A DNA stretch of 64,000 nucleotides, taken from JADKAV01 sp963818505 (lineage in GTDB: Bacteria; Actinomycetota; Actinomycetes; S36-B12; UBA10799). Numbering within the stretch: position 1 is the first letter of the stretch; the number at the start of each line of letters is the position of its first letter. Under the pieces are notes generated by a model, which made no database searches, was not told the origin of the DNA, and was given only the letters and a program-made list of their open reading frames with translations. The translations under genes and the position numbers were made by a program. Below, piece after piece: positions 1 to 8,169 of this stretch. The stretch lies in the NCBI GenBank assembly GCA_963818505.1, contig CAWFSJ010000001.1:620001-684000 (forward strand). Direction: 5' to 3'.

Positions 1-1
1 G

Positions 2-844
2 CTCAAGGACCAACAGTGCGCAGACGGCGGCTTCATGGCCTACCGAGCGGATACCAAGACGCCCTGCCAGGCCCCCGACGCCGTCAACTACGCCGGCCAG
101 GACTCCAACAGCACCGCCGTGGCCCTCGCGGCCCTCAAAGCCACCGGCAACACAGCGAAGGCACGCAAGGCCGCCTCGTGGCTGGCTGATCACCGCAACA
201 CCGACGGTGGCTGGGCCTACTACCCCGCCCCCGGAGCCACGTCCGACACCAATTCCACAGCCCTGGCCTACGGGGCGTTGAAGTTGATGAAGCAGGCTCC
301 CGGTGTTCAGTACCTGCGCAGCGTGCAGCTGCGTTGCGACGTCAAGAAGACCCAGAGGGGCGCCTTGGCCTTCGATCCATCCTTGCTGCAGGCCAACGAC
401 AACTCCACCAGCCAGACTGCGTGGATGCTCGGGGGTGGGCTGGCCATCCCGTCCCCCGTCAAGATCGCCAAGGCCACGCCCGAGGTCAGCTGCAAGGGGC
501 GCAACGCACCTTCGCTGCACCGATCGGCGCTCGCCTACCTCGGCAAGCGCATGGTTGCTGTGCGTGGCGACCTGCCCTACGGAGGCGGGTACCCAGGGAC
601 CGACTACGCAGGGGCAGCGGCCGCCACATTGGCCTTGGCCAACGCCGGGGTCGGCCGTGATGCGGTGCGTCAAGGGACCTCCTTCCTCAACAAGAACGCC
701 AGGATCTGGGTGCGGGCCAATGGTGACGACTCCCCCGGGTCGCTGGCCATGCTGCTGCTGGTCGCCGATGCCGCTGGACAGAACCCGCGCACGTTCGGCG
801 GTATGAACCTGCCCAAGCGATTGGCCAAGACTGCGAACCGATGA
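2..844 (+). CDS. Secreted alpha/alpha-toroid (prenyltransferase/squalene-oxidase repeat) protein, 5' end missing
   Basis: The reading frame is open from the first base of the window, so the true start and any signal peptide lie upstream; the first internal Met is at 35. Several repeats of the type GG(W/F)xxY...DSNSTAVALAAL, SDTNSTALAYGAL and AGAAAATLALANAG are visible. They are characteristic of the alpha6-alpha6 barrel of terpenoid cyclases and transcobalamin. No DxDD cyclase motif is seen in the part present, so a ligand-binding rather than cyclase role is more likely. Its stop overlaps the next start (ATGA), placing it first in the visible part of an ECF transporter operon. I infer that it is an extracytoplasmic ligand-binding partner of that transporter; the ligand is unknown and cobalamin is a guess from fold analogy. 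Confidence 0.8.
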   Translation, partial: LKDQQCADGGFMAYRADTKTPCQAPDAVNYAGQDSNSTAVALAALKATGNTAKARKAASWLADHRNTDGGWAYYPAPGATSDTNSTALAYGALKLMKQAPGVQYLRSVQLRCDVKKTQRGALAFDPSLLQANDNSTSQTAWMLGGGLAIPSPVKIAKATPEVSCKGRNAPSLHRSALAYLGKRMVAVRGDLPYGGGYPGTDYAGAAAATLALANAGVGRDAVRQGTSFLNKNARIWVRANGDDSPGSLAMLLLVADAAGQNPRTFGGMNLPKRLAKTANR

Positions 845-1650
845 CGATGCGCGGGTACGCCGGGATCGGCGTGGTGGTCATGGCGACCATCGCGCTGACA
901 CCGGTGCCTGCGCAATCGACGACCTACCGGTACTGGTCCTACTGGAACGGCGGTGACCAGTGGACCTACTCCAGCCGCGGACCTGCGTTCCAGGTCACAC
1001 CGGCCGACGGTGTCGAGGGCTGGCGGTTCGTGGTGTCGCCCAAAGACGGGTCGCAGGCCACTGCTCCGGCCAGCCCGAGCAGTTACGCGCAGCTGTGCCC
1101 CGGCCAACCAGATGCCCCCACGGGCAAGAAGCGAGTAGCCGTCGTCATCGACTCAGGACCATCGGGCATCGCCCCCGTTGGCGAGACCCCTCCGGCGCTG
1201 TCGGTCACCTGTGTCACCGCACCGACCGGCGAGACGGGGCTGCAGGTCCTGCAGCGCGTTGCGCGGTTGAGGTTCCATCCGAGTGGGCTGATCTGCGGGA
1301 TCGCCGGCTTCCCCGCAAGCGAATGCCCCGGACAGTCCGCGGGGCAGCAGGCCACGTCGAGTCCGCGCCCGAGCTCGACCCCCGGACGAGCGGGCACCGT
1401 GCCGGCTCCGGGTACCCCGCCGAGCAACCTTGACGAGCGGCCATCCGCGGCGCCGTCACGATCACCCAGCAGCACCACCGCCGCACCAGCCGCGGCCTCC
1501 GAAGCGCCCTCCGCCGTGGCCATGGAACTGCCCGAGGCACCACCGCCCGCGGACCAACCGCAGGTGCCACCGTGGGTGGCGGCCATTGGCGCGACCATGA
1601 TCGCCGTGCTGCTCGGACTGGCCCTGGCAATCCGCAGGGGACGCACATGA
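841..1650 (+). CDS. Secreted, C-terminally membrane-anchored protein resembling the SCO2322 family
   Basis: The 269-residue product has an N-terminal signal peptide (about residues 1-24). A globular part of about 145 residues follows, rich in Trp and Tyr (YRYWSYWNGG, GVEGWRFVV) with paired Cys. Then come a Pro/Ala/Ser-rich stalk of about 80 residues and one C-terminal membrane helix ending in basic residues. Streptomyces proteins with this layout lie beside ECF transporters, and the family name is from memory. The YWSYW...GVEGWRF pattern faintly resembles DUF4430, the small domain that follows the toroid in transcobalamin-like proteins. ATGA overlaps on both sides imply translational coupling with the toroid protein and EcfT. 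I infer a cell-surface capture role. Confidence 0.7.
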   Translation: MTMRGYAGIGVVVMATIALTPVPAQSTTYRYWSYWNGGDQWTYSSRGPAFQVTPADGVEGWRFVVSPKDGSQATAPASPSSYAQLCPGQPDAPTGKKRVAVVIDSGPSGIAPVGETPPALSVTCVTAPTGETGLQVLQRVARLRFHPSGLICGIAGFPASECPGQSAGQQATSSPRPSSTPGRAGTVPAPGTPPSNLDERPSAAPSRSPSSTTAAPAAASEAPSAVAMELPEAPPPADQPQVPPWVAAIGATMIAVLLGLALAIRRGRT

Positions 1651-2699
1651 ACACCCGCTGGTTGCACCCGGGAGCCTGGTGGCTCTGGGCCTTGGGTCTG
1701 GGCGCCGCCGCCACCCGCACGTCGAACCCCCTGCTTCTGGGCCTGATCGTGGGTGTGGCGACCCTTGTGGTGAGTGCCCGCCGGCCGCAGGCGCAATGGG
1801 CCGGGGCCTTCGCCGTCTTCGTGCGCCTCGGGTTGATCGTGATCGTGATCCGCATCCTCTTCGCCGTCCTCTTCGGGGTCAGGTTGGGAACCGAAGCCCT
1901 GTTCACGCTGCCCAGCCTGTCCCTTCCCGACTGGATGGCAGGTGTGACACTGGGCGGACCAGTGACCGCCGAGATGCTGGTGATCGCGGCCATCCAGGGG
2001 GCGCAGTTGGCCACTCTGCTCATCTGTGTGGGCGCCGCGAACTCCCTTGCCAGCCCTGTGCGCCTGCTGAAGGCATTGCCCGCCGGGCTCTACCACGTCG
2101 GTGTCGCGAGCGTGGTCGCCCTCTCTCTGGCACCGCGCATCATGATCAATGTGCGAAGGGTGATGCAAGCTCGGCGTCTGCGCGGCCGGTCCACCCGGGG
2201 TCTGCGCGCAGCTGCCGAGTCCGCGGTGCCGGTGCTCGAATCCTCCTTTGACGACGCAATCAACCTCGCCGCCGCCATGGACACCCGAGGCTACGGACGC
2301 GCGACCACCGCGGACAACCCCGAACGCGCTGTTCAGGCTGCGCTGGTGCTGGTCGGCCTGATGGGCATCGCGCTGGGTCTGTTCGCCGTCCTGGGGGCAG
2401 TTGGTTGGGGCTGGCTGCTTCTGGGGATCGGGCTGGCCATGGCCATCGGCGGGATCCTGTTGGCCGGGCGCCGGGTGCCGCGCACACGCTATCGCCCGGA
2501 TCCCTGGGATTGGCCCGAGACGCTGACAGCGGGTTCGGGCGTGCTGGCCTCGGTCGTGGTTCTGCTCGGCTCGAGCAACACAATCACAGTGCCTCTCACG
2601 TGGCCGACGCTGCCTCCGGGCGCGGTCGTAGCGATCCTGCTGGCCGCTATACCCGCGGTCATGACTCCACCTCCACCCATCCCCTGGAGGACCGCATGA
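1647..2699 (+). CDS. ecfT: ECF transporter transmembrane component EcfT
   Basis: The 350-residue integral membrane protein is of the CbiQ/EcfT family. It has hydrophobic helices in the N-terminal 130 residues and again near the C terminus. The two coupling-helix Ala/Arg signatures are recognisable as QARRLRGRS and DTRGYGR, about 45 residues apart, which is the EcfT hallmark that contacts the ATPases. The ATG at 1647 overlaps the upstream stop as ATGA. Family knowledge: EcfT links the S component to the two ATPases and energises vitamin or cofactor uptake. The following gene encodes both ATPases as one chain. Confidence 0.9.
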   Translation: MNTRWLHPGAWWLWALGLGAAATRTSNPLLLGLIVGVATLVVSARRPQAQWAGAFAVFVRLGLIVIVIRILFAVLFGVRLGTEALFTLPSLSLPDWMAGVTLGGPVTAEMLVIAAIQGAQLATLLICVGAANSLASPVRLLKALPAGLYHVGVASVVALSLAPRIMINVRRVMQARRLRGRSTRGLRAAAESAVPVLESSFDDAINLAAAMDTRGYGRATTADNPERAVQAALVLVGLMGIALGLFAVLGAVGWGWLLLGIGLAMAIGGILLAGRRVPRTRYRPDPWDWPETLTAGSGVLASVVVLLGSSNTITVPLTWPTLPPGAVVAILLAAIPAVMTPPPPIPWRTA

Positions 2700-4276
2700 T
2701 CGGCTTCGAGCACGTCAGCTTCGGTCATGCTGGGGCCAGTGAGCTGGTTCTGCGCGACATCGATCTCGTCGTCCCCGAAGGGGACTTGACGCTGGTCATC
2801 GGGCGTACCGGGACCGGCAAGTCGACCTTCCTGAACCTCATCAACGGTCTTGTCCCTCATTTCACCGGAGGTACCGTGTCCGGCACAGTGACCGTGAACG
2901 GACTGAACACCCGCGAGCATCCGCCCCGGGATCTCGCAGGGGTGGTCGGCACGGTCGGGCAGAATCCGCGGGCCGGGTTCACCACGGACACCGTGGAGGA
3001 CGAACTTGCCTACACGATGGAGTCCCTGGGTTTCGCGCCCGATGTGATGCGCCGACGCGTCGAGGAGACCCTCGATCTGCTGGGGCTGGCAGGAATGCGC
3101 CATCGGTCACTGGACACCCTCTCCGGTGGTGAACAGCAGCGCGTGGCCATCGGCGCCGCGTTGACAGCCGGTCCGGCGGTGCTCGTCCTGGACGAGCCGA
3201 CCAGTGCGCTGGATCCAGCGGCCGCCGAGGAGGTTCTGGCAGCGGTCTCACGGCTCGTCCACGATCTGGCGATCACCGTGGTGATGGCTGAGCACCGGCT
3301 GGAGCGGGTCGTGGAATTCGCCGATCACGTCATCCGCATCGATGCCACGCCTGTGCGTCTCGAGCAACCCGTGGAGGCCATGCTGGGCCACGGCCTGCAA
3401 CCGCCGGTCGTCCGGCTCGGCGAGGCACTCGGGTGGCAGCCCCTGCCCCTGTCGGTGCGGGCCGCTCGGCGAGCGGCCAGCACCCTGCGCCATTCGCCGT
3501 TCGAGCCCTCGGCGCGTCGTGCCGGAGGAGATCAAGTCGCTTCGACCAGGTCCGCGACCGTGAAGTTCGGTGGCCTCGAAGCCTTGCGCGGGGTGGACCT
3601 TTCGCTACGCGCCGGGCAGATCACCGCACTCATGGGCCGGAACGGGGCTGGGAAATCCACCCTGATAAACCTGCTGGCCGGAAGCCGACGGCCAGATCGG
3701 GGTCAGGTCAGCCTCGACGGGCACGATCCTGCCGTACTGCGCGGATCCGAGTTGCTCAGCCGGATCGCCTACGTCCCGCAGGACCCGGCCGACCTCTTCT
3801 ACACCGACTCCGTGGCCAAGGAGTGCGACGCCACCGACCGCGACACCGCCCAACCTCCAGGCAGCGCGTCGCGCAGGTTGCACTCACTGGTGGCGACCGT
3901 CGACGACTCCGTGCACCCCCGCGACCTGTCGGCCGGTCAGCAGTTGGCCCTTGCCCTGGCGATCCAACTCGCGTCGGCGCCCGATGTCGTGCTGCTGGAT
4001 GAGCCAACCCGGGGCCTTGACTACCCGGGCAAGGCGGCCTTTGCCGAGTGGCTCGAGACTCTGGCGCAGTCCGGGTGCAGCGTCCTGGTTGCCACCCACG
4101 ATGTGGAGTTCGTCGCCGTTATCGCAGACCGGGTGATCGTCCTGGCTGACGGCGAGGTGGTCACGGATGCGGATGTGCGTACCGCGCTGACATCGTCACC
4201 GGCTTTCGCACCGCAGGTCCAGAAGGTGCTTGCGCCGCTGCCGGTCCTTACGGTCGAGGAGGCATGCGCCCTATGA
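2696..4276 (+). CDS. Fused ECF transporter ATPase (EcfA-EcfA' in one chain)
   Basis: The 526-residue protein has two ABC ATPase domains. Domain 1 (about 1-240) shows Walker A GRTGTGKST, signature LSGGEQQR and Walker B VLVLDEPTS. Domain 2 (about 280-500) shows Walker A GRNGAGKST, a variant signature LSAGQQLAL and Walker B VVLLDEPTRG. Both nucleotide sites therefore look usable. Fusion of the two ATPases into one polypeptide is common in actinobacteria. The ATG at 2696 overlaps the EcfT stop (ATGA) and has a GGAGG 5-8 nt upstream, so it is preferred over the long upstream open frame. Confidence 0.92.
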   Translation: MIGFEHVSFGHAGASELVLRDIDLVVPEGDLTLVIGRTGTGKSTFLNLINGLVPHFTGGTVSGTVTVNGLNTREHPPRDLAGVVGTVGQNPRAGFTTDTVEDELAYTMESLGFAPDVMRRRVEETLDLLGLAGMRHRSLDTLSGGEQQRVAIGAALTAGPAVLVLDEPTSALDPAAAEEVLAAVSRLVHDLAITVVMAEHRLERVVEFADHVIRIDATPVRLEQPVEAMLGHGLQPPVVRLGEALGWQPLPLSVRAARRAASTLRHSPFEPSARRAGGDQVASTRSATVKFGGLEALRGVDLSLRAGQITALMGRNGAGKSTLINLLAGSRRPDRGQVSLDGHDPAVLRGSELLSRIAYVPQDPADLFYTDSVAKECDATDRDTAQPPGSASRRLHSLVATVDDSVHPRDLSAGQQLALALAIQLASAPDVVLLDEPTRGLDYPGKAAFAEWLETLAQSGCSVLVATHDVEFVAVIADRVIVLADGEVVTDADVRTALTSSPAFAPQVQKVLAPLPVLTVEEACAL

Positions 4277-5103
4277 GCCAGGTGCACGCCGTGCGGCCAA
4301 GCGGGCGAACGATCGCAGCCTTGGCGCTGGTCAGCCTTGTCGGCGCGATCGCCTTCTTCTGGCCGTTCGTTGTGACTGCGGACAGCATCGCGGCCGATCA
4401 CGCCACTGACGCACCTTGGGTGTTCGCACTGCTGCTGCCACTGGTGGTCGGGGTGCTCATGGCCGACATCAGCGCCGGCGGGCTGGATGCGAAATCAGTG
4501 GCGATGCTGGCCGTGCTGGCCGCCGTGGCGACCGCCGTCCGGCCTCTGGGCGCTGGTGTCGCGGGGCTTGAACCCATGTTCGTGGTGCTGCTGCTCGGCG
4601 GCAGGGCCCTCGGACCCGCGTTCGGCTTCGCACTCGGATCACTGGCCATGTTCACCTCCGCGCTGCTCACCGCAGGAGTCGGCCCATGGCTGCCCTTCCA
4701 GATGATCGCCGCAGGATGGTTCGCGATGGGTGCGGGTCTGCTGCCGCAGATCCGCGGCCGGGCTGAGATCGCCATGCTCGTCGGGTACGGGGCCGTGGCC
4801 TCGTTGGCCTATGGGTTCCTGATGAACCTCTCGTTCTGGCCGTGGGCGCTCGGCGCCGGCAGTGAGTTGTCGTTCGTGGCCGGCGCACCGCTGTCTGAGA
4901 ACCTGGGCCGCTGGCTCGCCTTCAACCTTGCGACCTCCCTGGGCTGGGACGTCCCGCGCGCGATCCTCACAGCGGTGCTCACTGTCCTGGCCGGTCCGGT
5001 CCTCTTGCGCACAGTCCGACGAGCCACCCGACGGGCAGCCTTCGACGTTCCTGTGCGTTTCGAAGCCGAGTTGGATCACGCCTCCCGCGCAGGACGCCGC
5101 TAG
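4273..5103 (+). CDS. ECF transporter substrate-binding (S) component
   Basis: The 276-residue membrane protein has about six helices, with an internal run PMFVVLLLGGRALGPAFG followed by LPFQMIAAGWFAMGAGLLP. This resembles ECF S components of the CbrT-like group. ATG 4273 is chosen because it forms an ATGA overlap with the ATPase gene and has AGGAGG 11 nt upstream; ATG 4264 lies only 2 nt from that AGGAGG. It is the specificity-determining subunit. The substrate cannot be read from the sequence. The two surface proteins at the head of the operon make a protein- or cofactor-bound ligand plausible. Confidence 0.8.
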   Translation: MSQVHAVRPSGRTIAALALVSLVGAIAFFWPFVVTADSIAADHATDAPWVFALLLPLVVGVLMADISAGGLDAKSVAMLAVLAAVATAVRPLGAGVAGLEPMFVVLLLGGRALGPAFGFALGSLAMFTSALLTAGVGPWLPFQMIAAGWFAMGAGLLPQIRGRAEIAMLVGYGAVASLAYGFLMNLSFWPWALGAGSELSFVAGAPLSENLGRWLAFNLATSLGWDVPRAILTAVLTVLAGPVLLRTVRRATRRAAFDVPVRFEAELDHASRAGRR

Positions 5104-5106
5104 CCT
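5101..5106 (+). promoter_or_regulatory. Predicted -10 box of leaderless kup transcript
   Basis: TAGCCT ends 7 nt before the kup ATG, and its TAG is also the stop codon of the S-component gene. There is no Shine-Dalgarno sequence, so transcription probably starts at or next to the ATG. Confidence 0.55.
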
Positions 5107-5113
5107 CGCCAGC

Positions 5114-6967
5114 ATGAGGACTACCCGGCCCGGGGCTCTGGCATTGAGTGCATTGGGCGTGGTCTTCGGCGACATAGGGACCAGCCCCCTCTACGCCTTC
5201 CAGACGATCTTCGCCGCCCCACACGACATCGGCGTCAACGAACTGCGCCTGTTCGGTGCGCTATCGCTGGTCTTCTGGACCCTGACGCTGATCGTGAGCG
5301 TGAAGTACGTCCTGATCGTCATGCGCGCGGACAATGACGGGGAGGGCGGGATCATGGCCCTCACCGCCCTGACCCGAAACCTGGGGGTCAAACGGCTCGG
5401 GCTGCTTCTCGGCCTGGGCGTGTTCGGCGCGGCGCTCTTCTACGGGGACAGCATGATCACCCCCGCCGTCTCGGTGTTGAGCGCCGTGGAAGGTCTGGAG
5501 TTGGTCGCACCGGGCCTGGCCGACCTGGTCGTCCCGATCACTCTGGTGGTGCTTGTCGGTCTGTTCATGGCCCAACGATTCGGCACACAACGCGTCGGTG
5601 CCGCATTCGGCCCGGTGATGCTTGTCTGGTTCGTCGTGATCGGTCTGCTCGGGCTCAACAGTGTCGTACAGACCCCTGAGATCCTGCGGGCCATCTCGCC
5701 GACATACGCGATCACGTGGGCCGCGCAGGAGCCGCTTATGTGCTTCCTCGCCCTCGGTTCGGTGATCCTTTGCGTGACAGGAGCCGAAGCCCTGTTCGCC
5801 GACATGGGTCACTTCGGTGTCGGGCCGATCAGGTTGTCCTGGTTCGCGCTCGTGTCGCCGGCGCTGTACCTGAACTACCTGGGCCAGGCGGCCTTGGTCC
5901 AACGCGACCCTAAGACCATCAGCGACCCGTTCTATCTACTGGCGCCCGACTGGATGCAGTTGGCCTTGGTGCTCCTGGCCACCGCCGCCACTGTGATCGC
6001 CTCGCAGGCCGTGATCTCGGGAGCCTTCTCCATGACCGCCCAGGCCGTGCGTTTGCGCTACCTGCCGCGCATGATGATCACCCATACCTCAGCTGCCGAA
6101 CGCGGTCAGATCTACGTGCCCCTGGTCAACTGGATCCTGCTCGCAGCGGTCGTGCTCCTGGTCGTGGGATTCCAGGATTCCAACCGGCTTGCATCCGCGT
6201 ACGGGCTGGCCGTCTCCGGTACGTTCGTGATCACAACGATCCTGACGATCCTCGTGGCCCGCCACAAATGGCGCGTCCGACCGCCGCTGCTCATCGTGTT
6301 CGGCGCGCTGTTCCTGTTCATCGATCTGTCGTTCTTCACTGCGAACCTGACGAAGTTCCTACACGGCGGCTGGTTCCCGCTGTTGATCGCCCTGGTGATC
6401 TACCTGATGCTCATGACCTGGTCCAAGGGGCGCATGCTCCTGCACCAGCGCAGATCGGAGTTCGGCAACACCGACGAGCAACTGATCGAACTGCTGGCCA
6501 AAGCCCGGACCGATCCCATGCCGGGCAGCGCGGTGTACCTCACGGCCGATAGCCGACCACCGCTGGCGATGCTGGAGTACCTTCGCCTCGGCGGTACGGT
6601 CCACCGGCAGTCCATCCACCTGGCGGTCATCAGCGCGGAGTCGACGCCCTATGTGGACAGCGAGGAACAACTGGAGATCCAAGATCTGGCACCCGGGTTC
6701 CAGCGCGCGGTTCTGCACAACGGGTTCATGCAGCGCATCGACATTCCTACGGTCCTGGCCCGCATGAGGCAAGCGGGGCTGCCTATCGACGAGAACACGA
6801 TTCTGGTCGTCTACACGACCCGGGTGATTCCGAGCGACCGAAAAGGGATGTCGGTTTGGCGCAAACACATCTTCGCCTTCATGCTGCGTAACGCAGTCGA
6901 TCCCGCCACGTACTTCCGCGTCGAATCCGGGCGGATCGTCGAGTTCACCGACGTGGCCGTGCTCTGA
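5114..6967 (+). CDS. kup: Kup-type potassium uptake permease
   Basis: The 617-residue protein matches the KUP/HAK/KT family. The conserved first helix GVVFGDIGTSPLYAF lies at about residues 15-29 and GEGGIMAL at about 77-84. About twelve membrane helices extend to roughly residue 440, followed by a cytosolic C-terminal domain. Kup proteins import K+ with protons. The start at 5114 fits the family N terminus and the -10 box 7 nt upstream; the longer open frame upstream overlaps the ECF gene and is out of family. It is transcribed separately from the ECF operon despite the 10-nt gap. Confidence 0.95.
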   Translation: MRTTRPGALALSALGVVFGDIGTSPLYAFQTIFAAPHDIGVNELRLFGALSLVFWTLTLIVSVKYVLIVMRADNDGEGGIMALTALTRNLGVKRLGLLLGLGVFGAALFYGDSMITPAVSVLSAVEGLELVAPGLADLVVPITLVVLVGLFMAQRFGTQRVGAAFGPVMLVWFVVIGLLGLNSVVQTPEILRAISPTYAITWAAQEPLMCFLALGSVILCVTGAEALFADMGHFGVGPIRLSWFALVSPALYLNYLGQAALVQRDPKTISDPFYLLAPDWMQLALVLLATAATVIASQAVISGAFSMTAQAVRLRYLPRMMITHTSAAERGQIYVPLVNWILLAAVVLLVVGFQDSNRLASAYGLAVSGTFVITTILTILVARHKWRVRPPLLIVFGALFLFIDLSFFTANLTKFLHGGWFPLLIALVIYLMLMTWSKGRMLLHQRRSEFGNTDEQLIELLAKARTDPMPGSAVYLTADSRPPLAMLEYLRLGGTVHRQSIHLAVISAESTPYVDSEEQLEIQDLAPGFQRAVLHNGFMQRIDIPTVLARMRQAGLPIDENTILVVYTTRVIPSDRKGMSVWRKHIFAFMLRNAVDPATYFRVESGRIVEFTDVAVL

Positions 6968-6990
6968 AACGACCCGCGGATCAACCGCCA

Positions 6991-7266
6991 TCAGCGTGAT
7001 TCGCAGGCCACACCGTTGCGGTTGGGGTCCAGGCGCGCTGCCACCTGCCGATAGACCCGCGGACACACGATTGGGCTTCGGTAGCCCGATTTCACTACGC
7101 GCTTGGCGGCCTTGGAGGTCTTGGCGATCCCGCCCGAGTACTCGGCTCGCAACTGCTTACAGGACGTGTAGGAAGCCATGGGTTGTGCAGAAGCCGGGGT
7201 TGCGGTGAGAATCGCGGGCCCGGTCGTCAGGGCTAAGGCCAGGCCCAGGGTGCTGAGGATCTTCAT
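6991..7266 (-). CDS. Small secreted excalibur-domain protein
   Basis: The 91-residue product has a signal peptide (about residues 1-30, cleaved after a TPASAQ-type site). The C-terminal domain ends in DPNRNGVACE, the calcium-binding excalibur signature (DxDxDGxxCE-like, here DPNRNGVACE). A second Cys pair lies at YTSCKQL and IVCPRVY. The Met at 7266 is used because it starts the signal peptide; the open frame extends further upstream without family support. Excalibur proteins are extracellular and of unknown detailed function. It converges with kup, 23 bp apart. Confidence 0.8.
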   Translation of the reverse strand: MKILSTLGLALALTTGPAILTATPASAQPMASYTSCKQLRAEYSGGIAKTSKAAKRVVKSGYRSPIVCPRVYRQVAARLDPNRNGVACESR

Positions 7267-7309
7267 GGGGGGTATTCGCGACAGAAGGGTGAGCGGATTG
7301 GCGCCGGTT

Positions 7310-8116
7310 TCAGAATCGTCGGGCTGATTGCACCATGCGGGCCACCACCTGATCCACGGTCTCCGGTCGCAGCCCCATCCCCAGATGGGAACCCTCGACC
7401 TCGATGTTCTCGGCACCAGGAACCACACATGCGCGCCAGTCCACGATCCCGTCGGAGGCCGTGTAGTAGCTGATCAACTCGACCTCTTCGGGAAACGGCT
7501 GGTGGACCGCCTGCATGTAGGGGCAGGTGCACTCCTTGGTCACACACTTGCGTTCCCGCAACTCCGGGTCACGCTGATGGACGACCTTGAGCACGCTGAC
7601 CATCGGCTGCGGAATCTCGTAGAAGGCGAACTCGTCGTTGAGAGGCGCCCCGAGACTGACCGCAGTGCTGACCAACTCAGGGTGCCGAGCGCCGAGTCCG
7701 CGCGCGAGCATCCCGCCACGGCTGTGACCGACGACCATCAACCGTTGCCCGTGGTCGGATTCCACTGCATGGCGCGCAACATCCGCGAGATGGTCGACTG
7801 CCCGGTCCGAGCACCGGACGTTGGCCAGGATGTGGGAACGCACAACGCGGAATCCCGCCCGCTTCAGGGCAATCTGCATTGGCAGCGTCGCGGCGTCCCC
7901 GAAGCCGAAGCCGGGTATCACAAGCACTTGCCGGTCAACCTCGGTACGCATTCCACTGGAATGCGGCAGCCGCTTCTCGAACTTGAGCACCTCCGCGGCG
8001 AACCGCGACTCCGAGGCGAATCTGGCCATCCATCCGGGCACCGACTTCAGTGCCGGTGGCAGACCCCGGGGTGCCCAATGCAGGTCCGGAAGGTGCGTAT
8101 CCCGCCATTCGACCAC
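7310..8116 (-). CDS. Alpha/beta hydrolase, lipase/triacylglycerol-hydrolase-like
   Basis: The 268-residue cytosolic-looking protein shows the nucleophile elbow GHSRGG (about residues 123-128). A later Asp in SDGIVDWR and a His in GSHLGMG complete the likely triad. The oxyanion region VIPGFGFGD is near residue 70. A Cys-rich loop KCVTKECTCPYM is inserted before the Asp and is uncommon in esterases; it could bind a metal or form disulphides. The start is GTG at 8116 with GGAGG 8 nt upstream. The gene diverges from the P450 with 53 bp between them. Substrate unknown. Confidence 0.75.
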   Translation of the reverse strand: MVEWRDTHLPDLHWAPRGLPPALKSVPGWMARFASESRFAAEVLKFEKRLPHSSGMRTEVDRQVLVIPGFGFGDAATLPMQIALKRAGFRVVRSHILANVRCSDRAVDHLADVARHAVESDHGQRLMVVGHSRGGMLARGLGARHPELVSTAVSLGAPLNDEFAFYEIPQPMVSVLKVVHQRDPELRERKCVTKECTCPYMQAVHQPFPEEVELISYYTASDGIVDWRACVVPGAENIEVEGSHLGMGLRPETVDQVVARMVQSARRF

Positions 8117-8157
8117 GTTGCTGGCCTCCGCCTCTGCTCGAAACCATCCCCGCGAGG

Positions 8158-8163
8158 CACACT
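8158..8163 (+). promoter_or_regulatory. Possible -10 box for the P450 gene
   Basis: CACACT sits exactly 6 nt before ATG 8170, the same spacing as the clearer boxes before lipA, lipB and nadE. This hexamer is a weak match to TANNNT. Confidence 0.35.
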
Positions 8164-8169
8164 ACCTAC

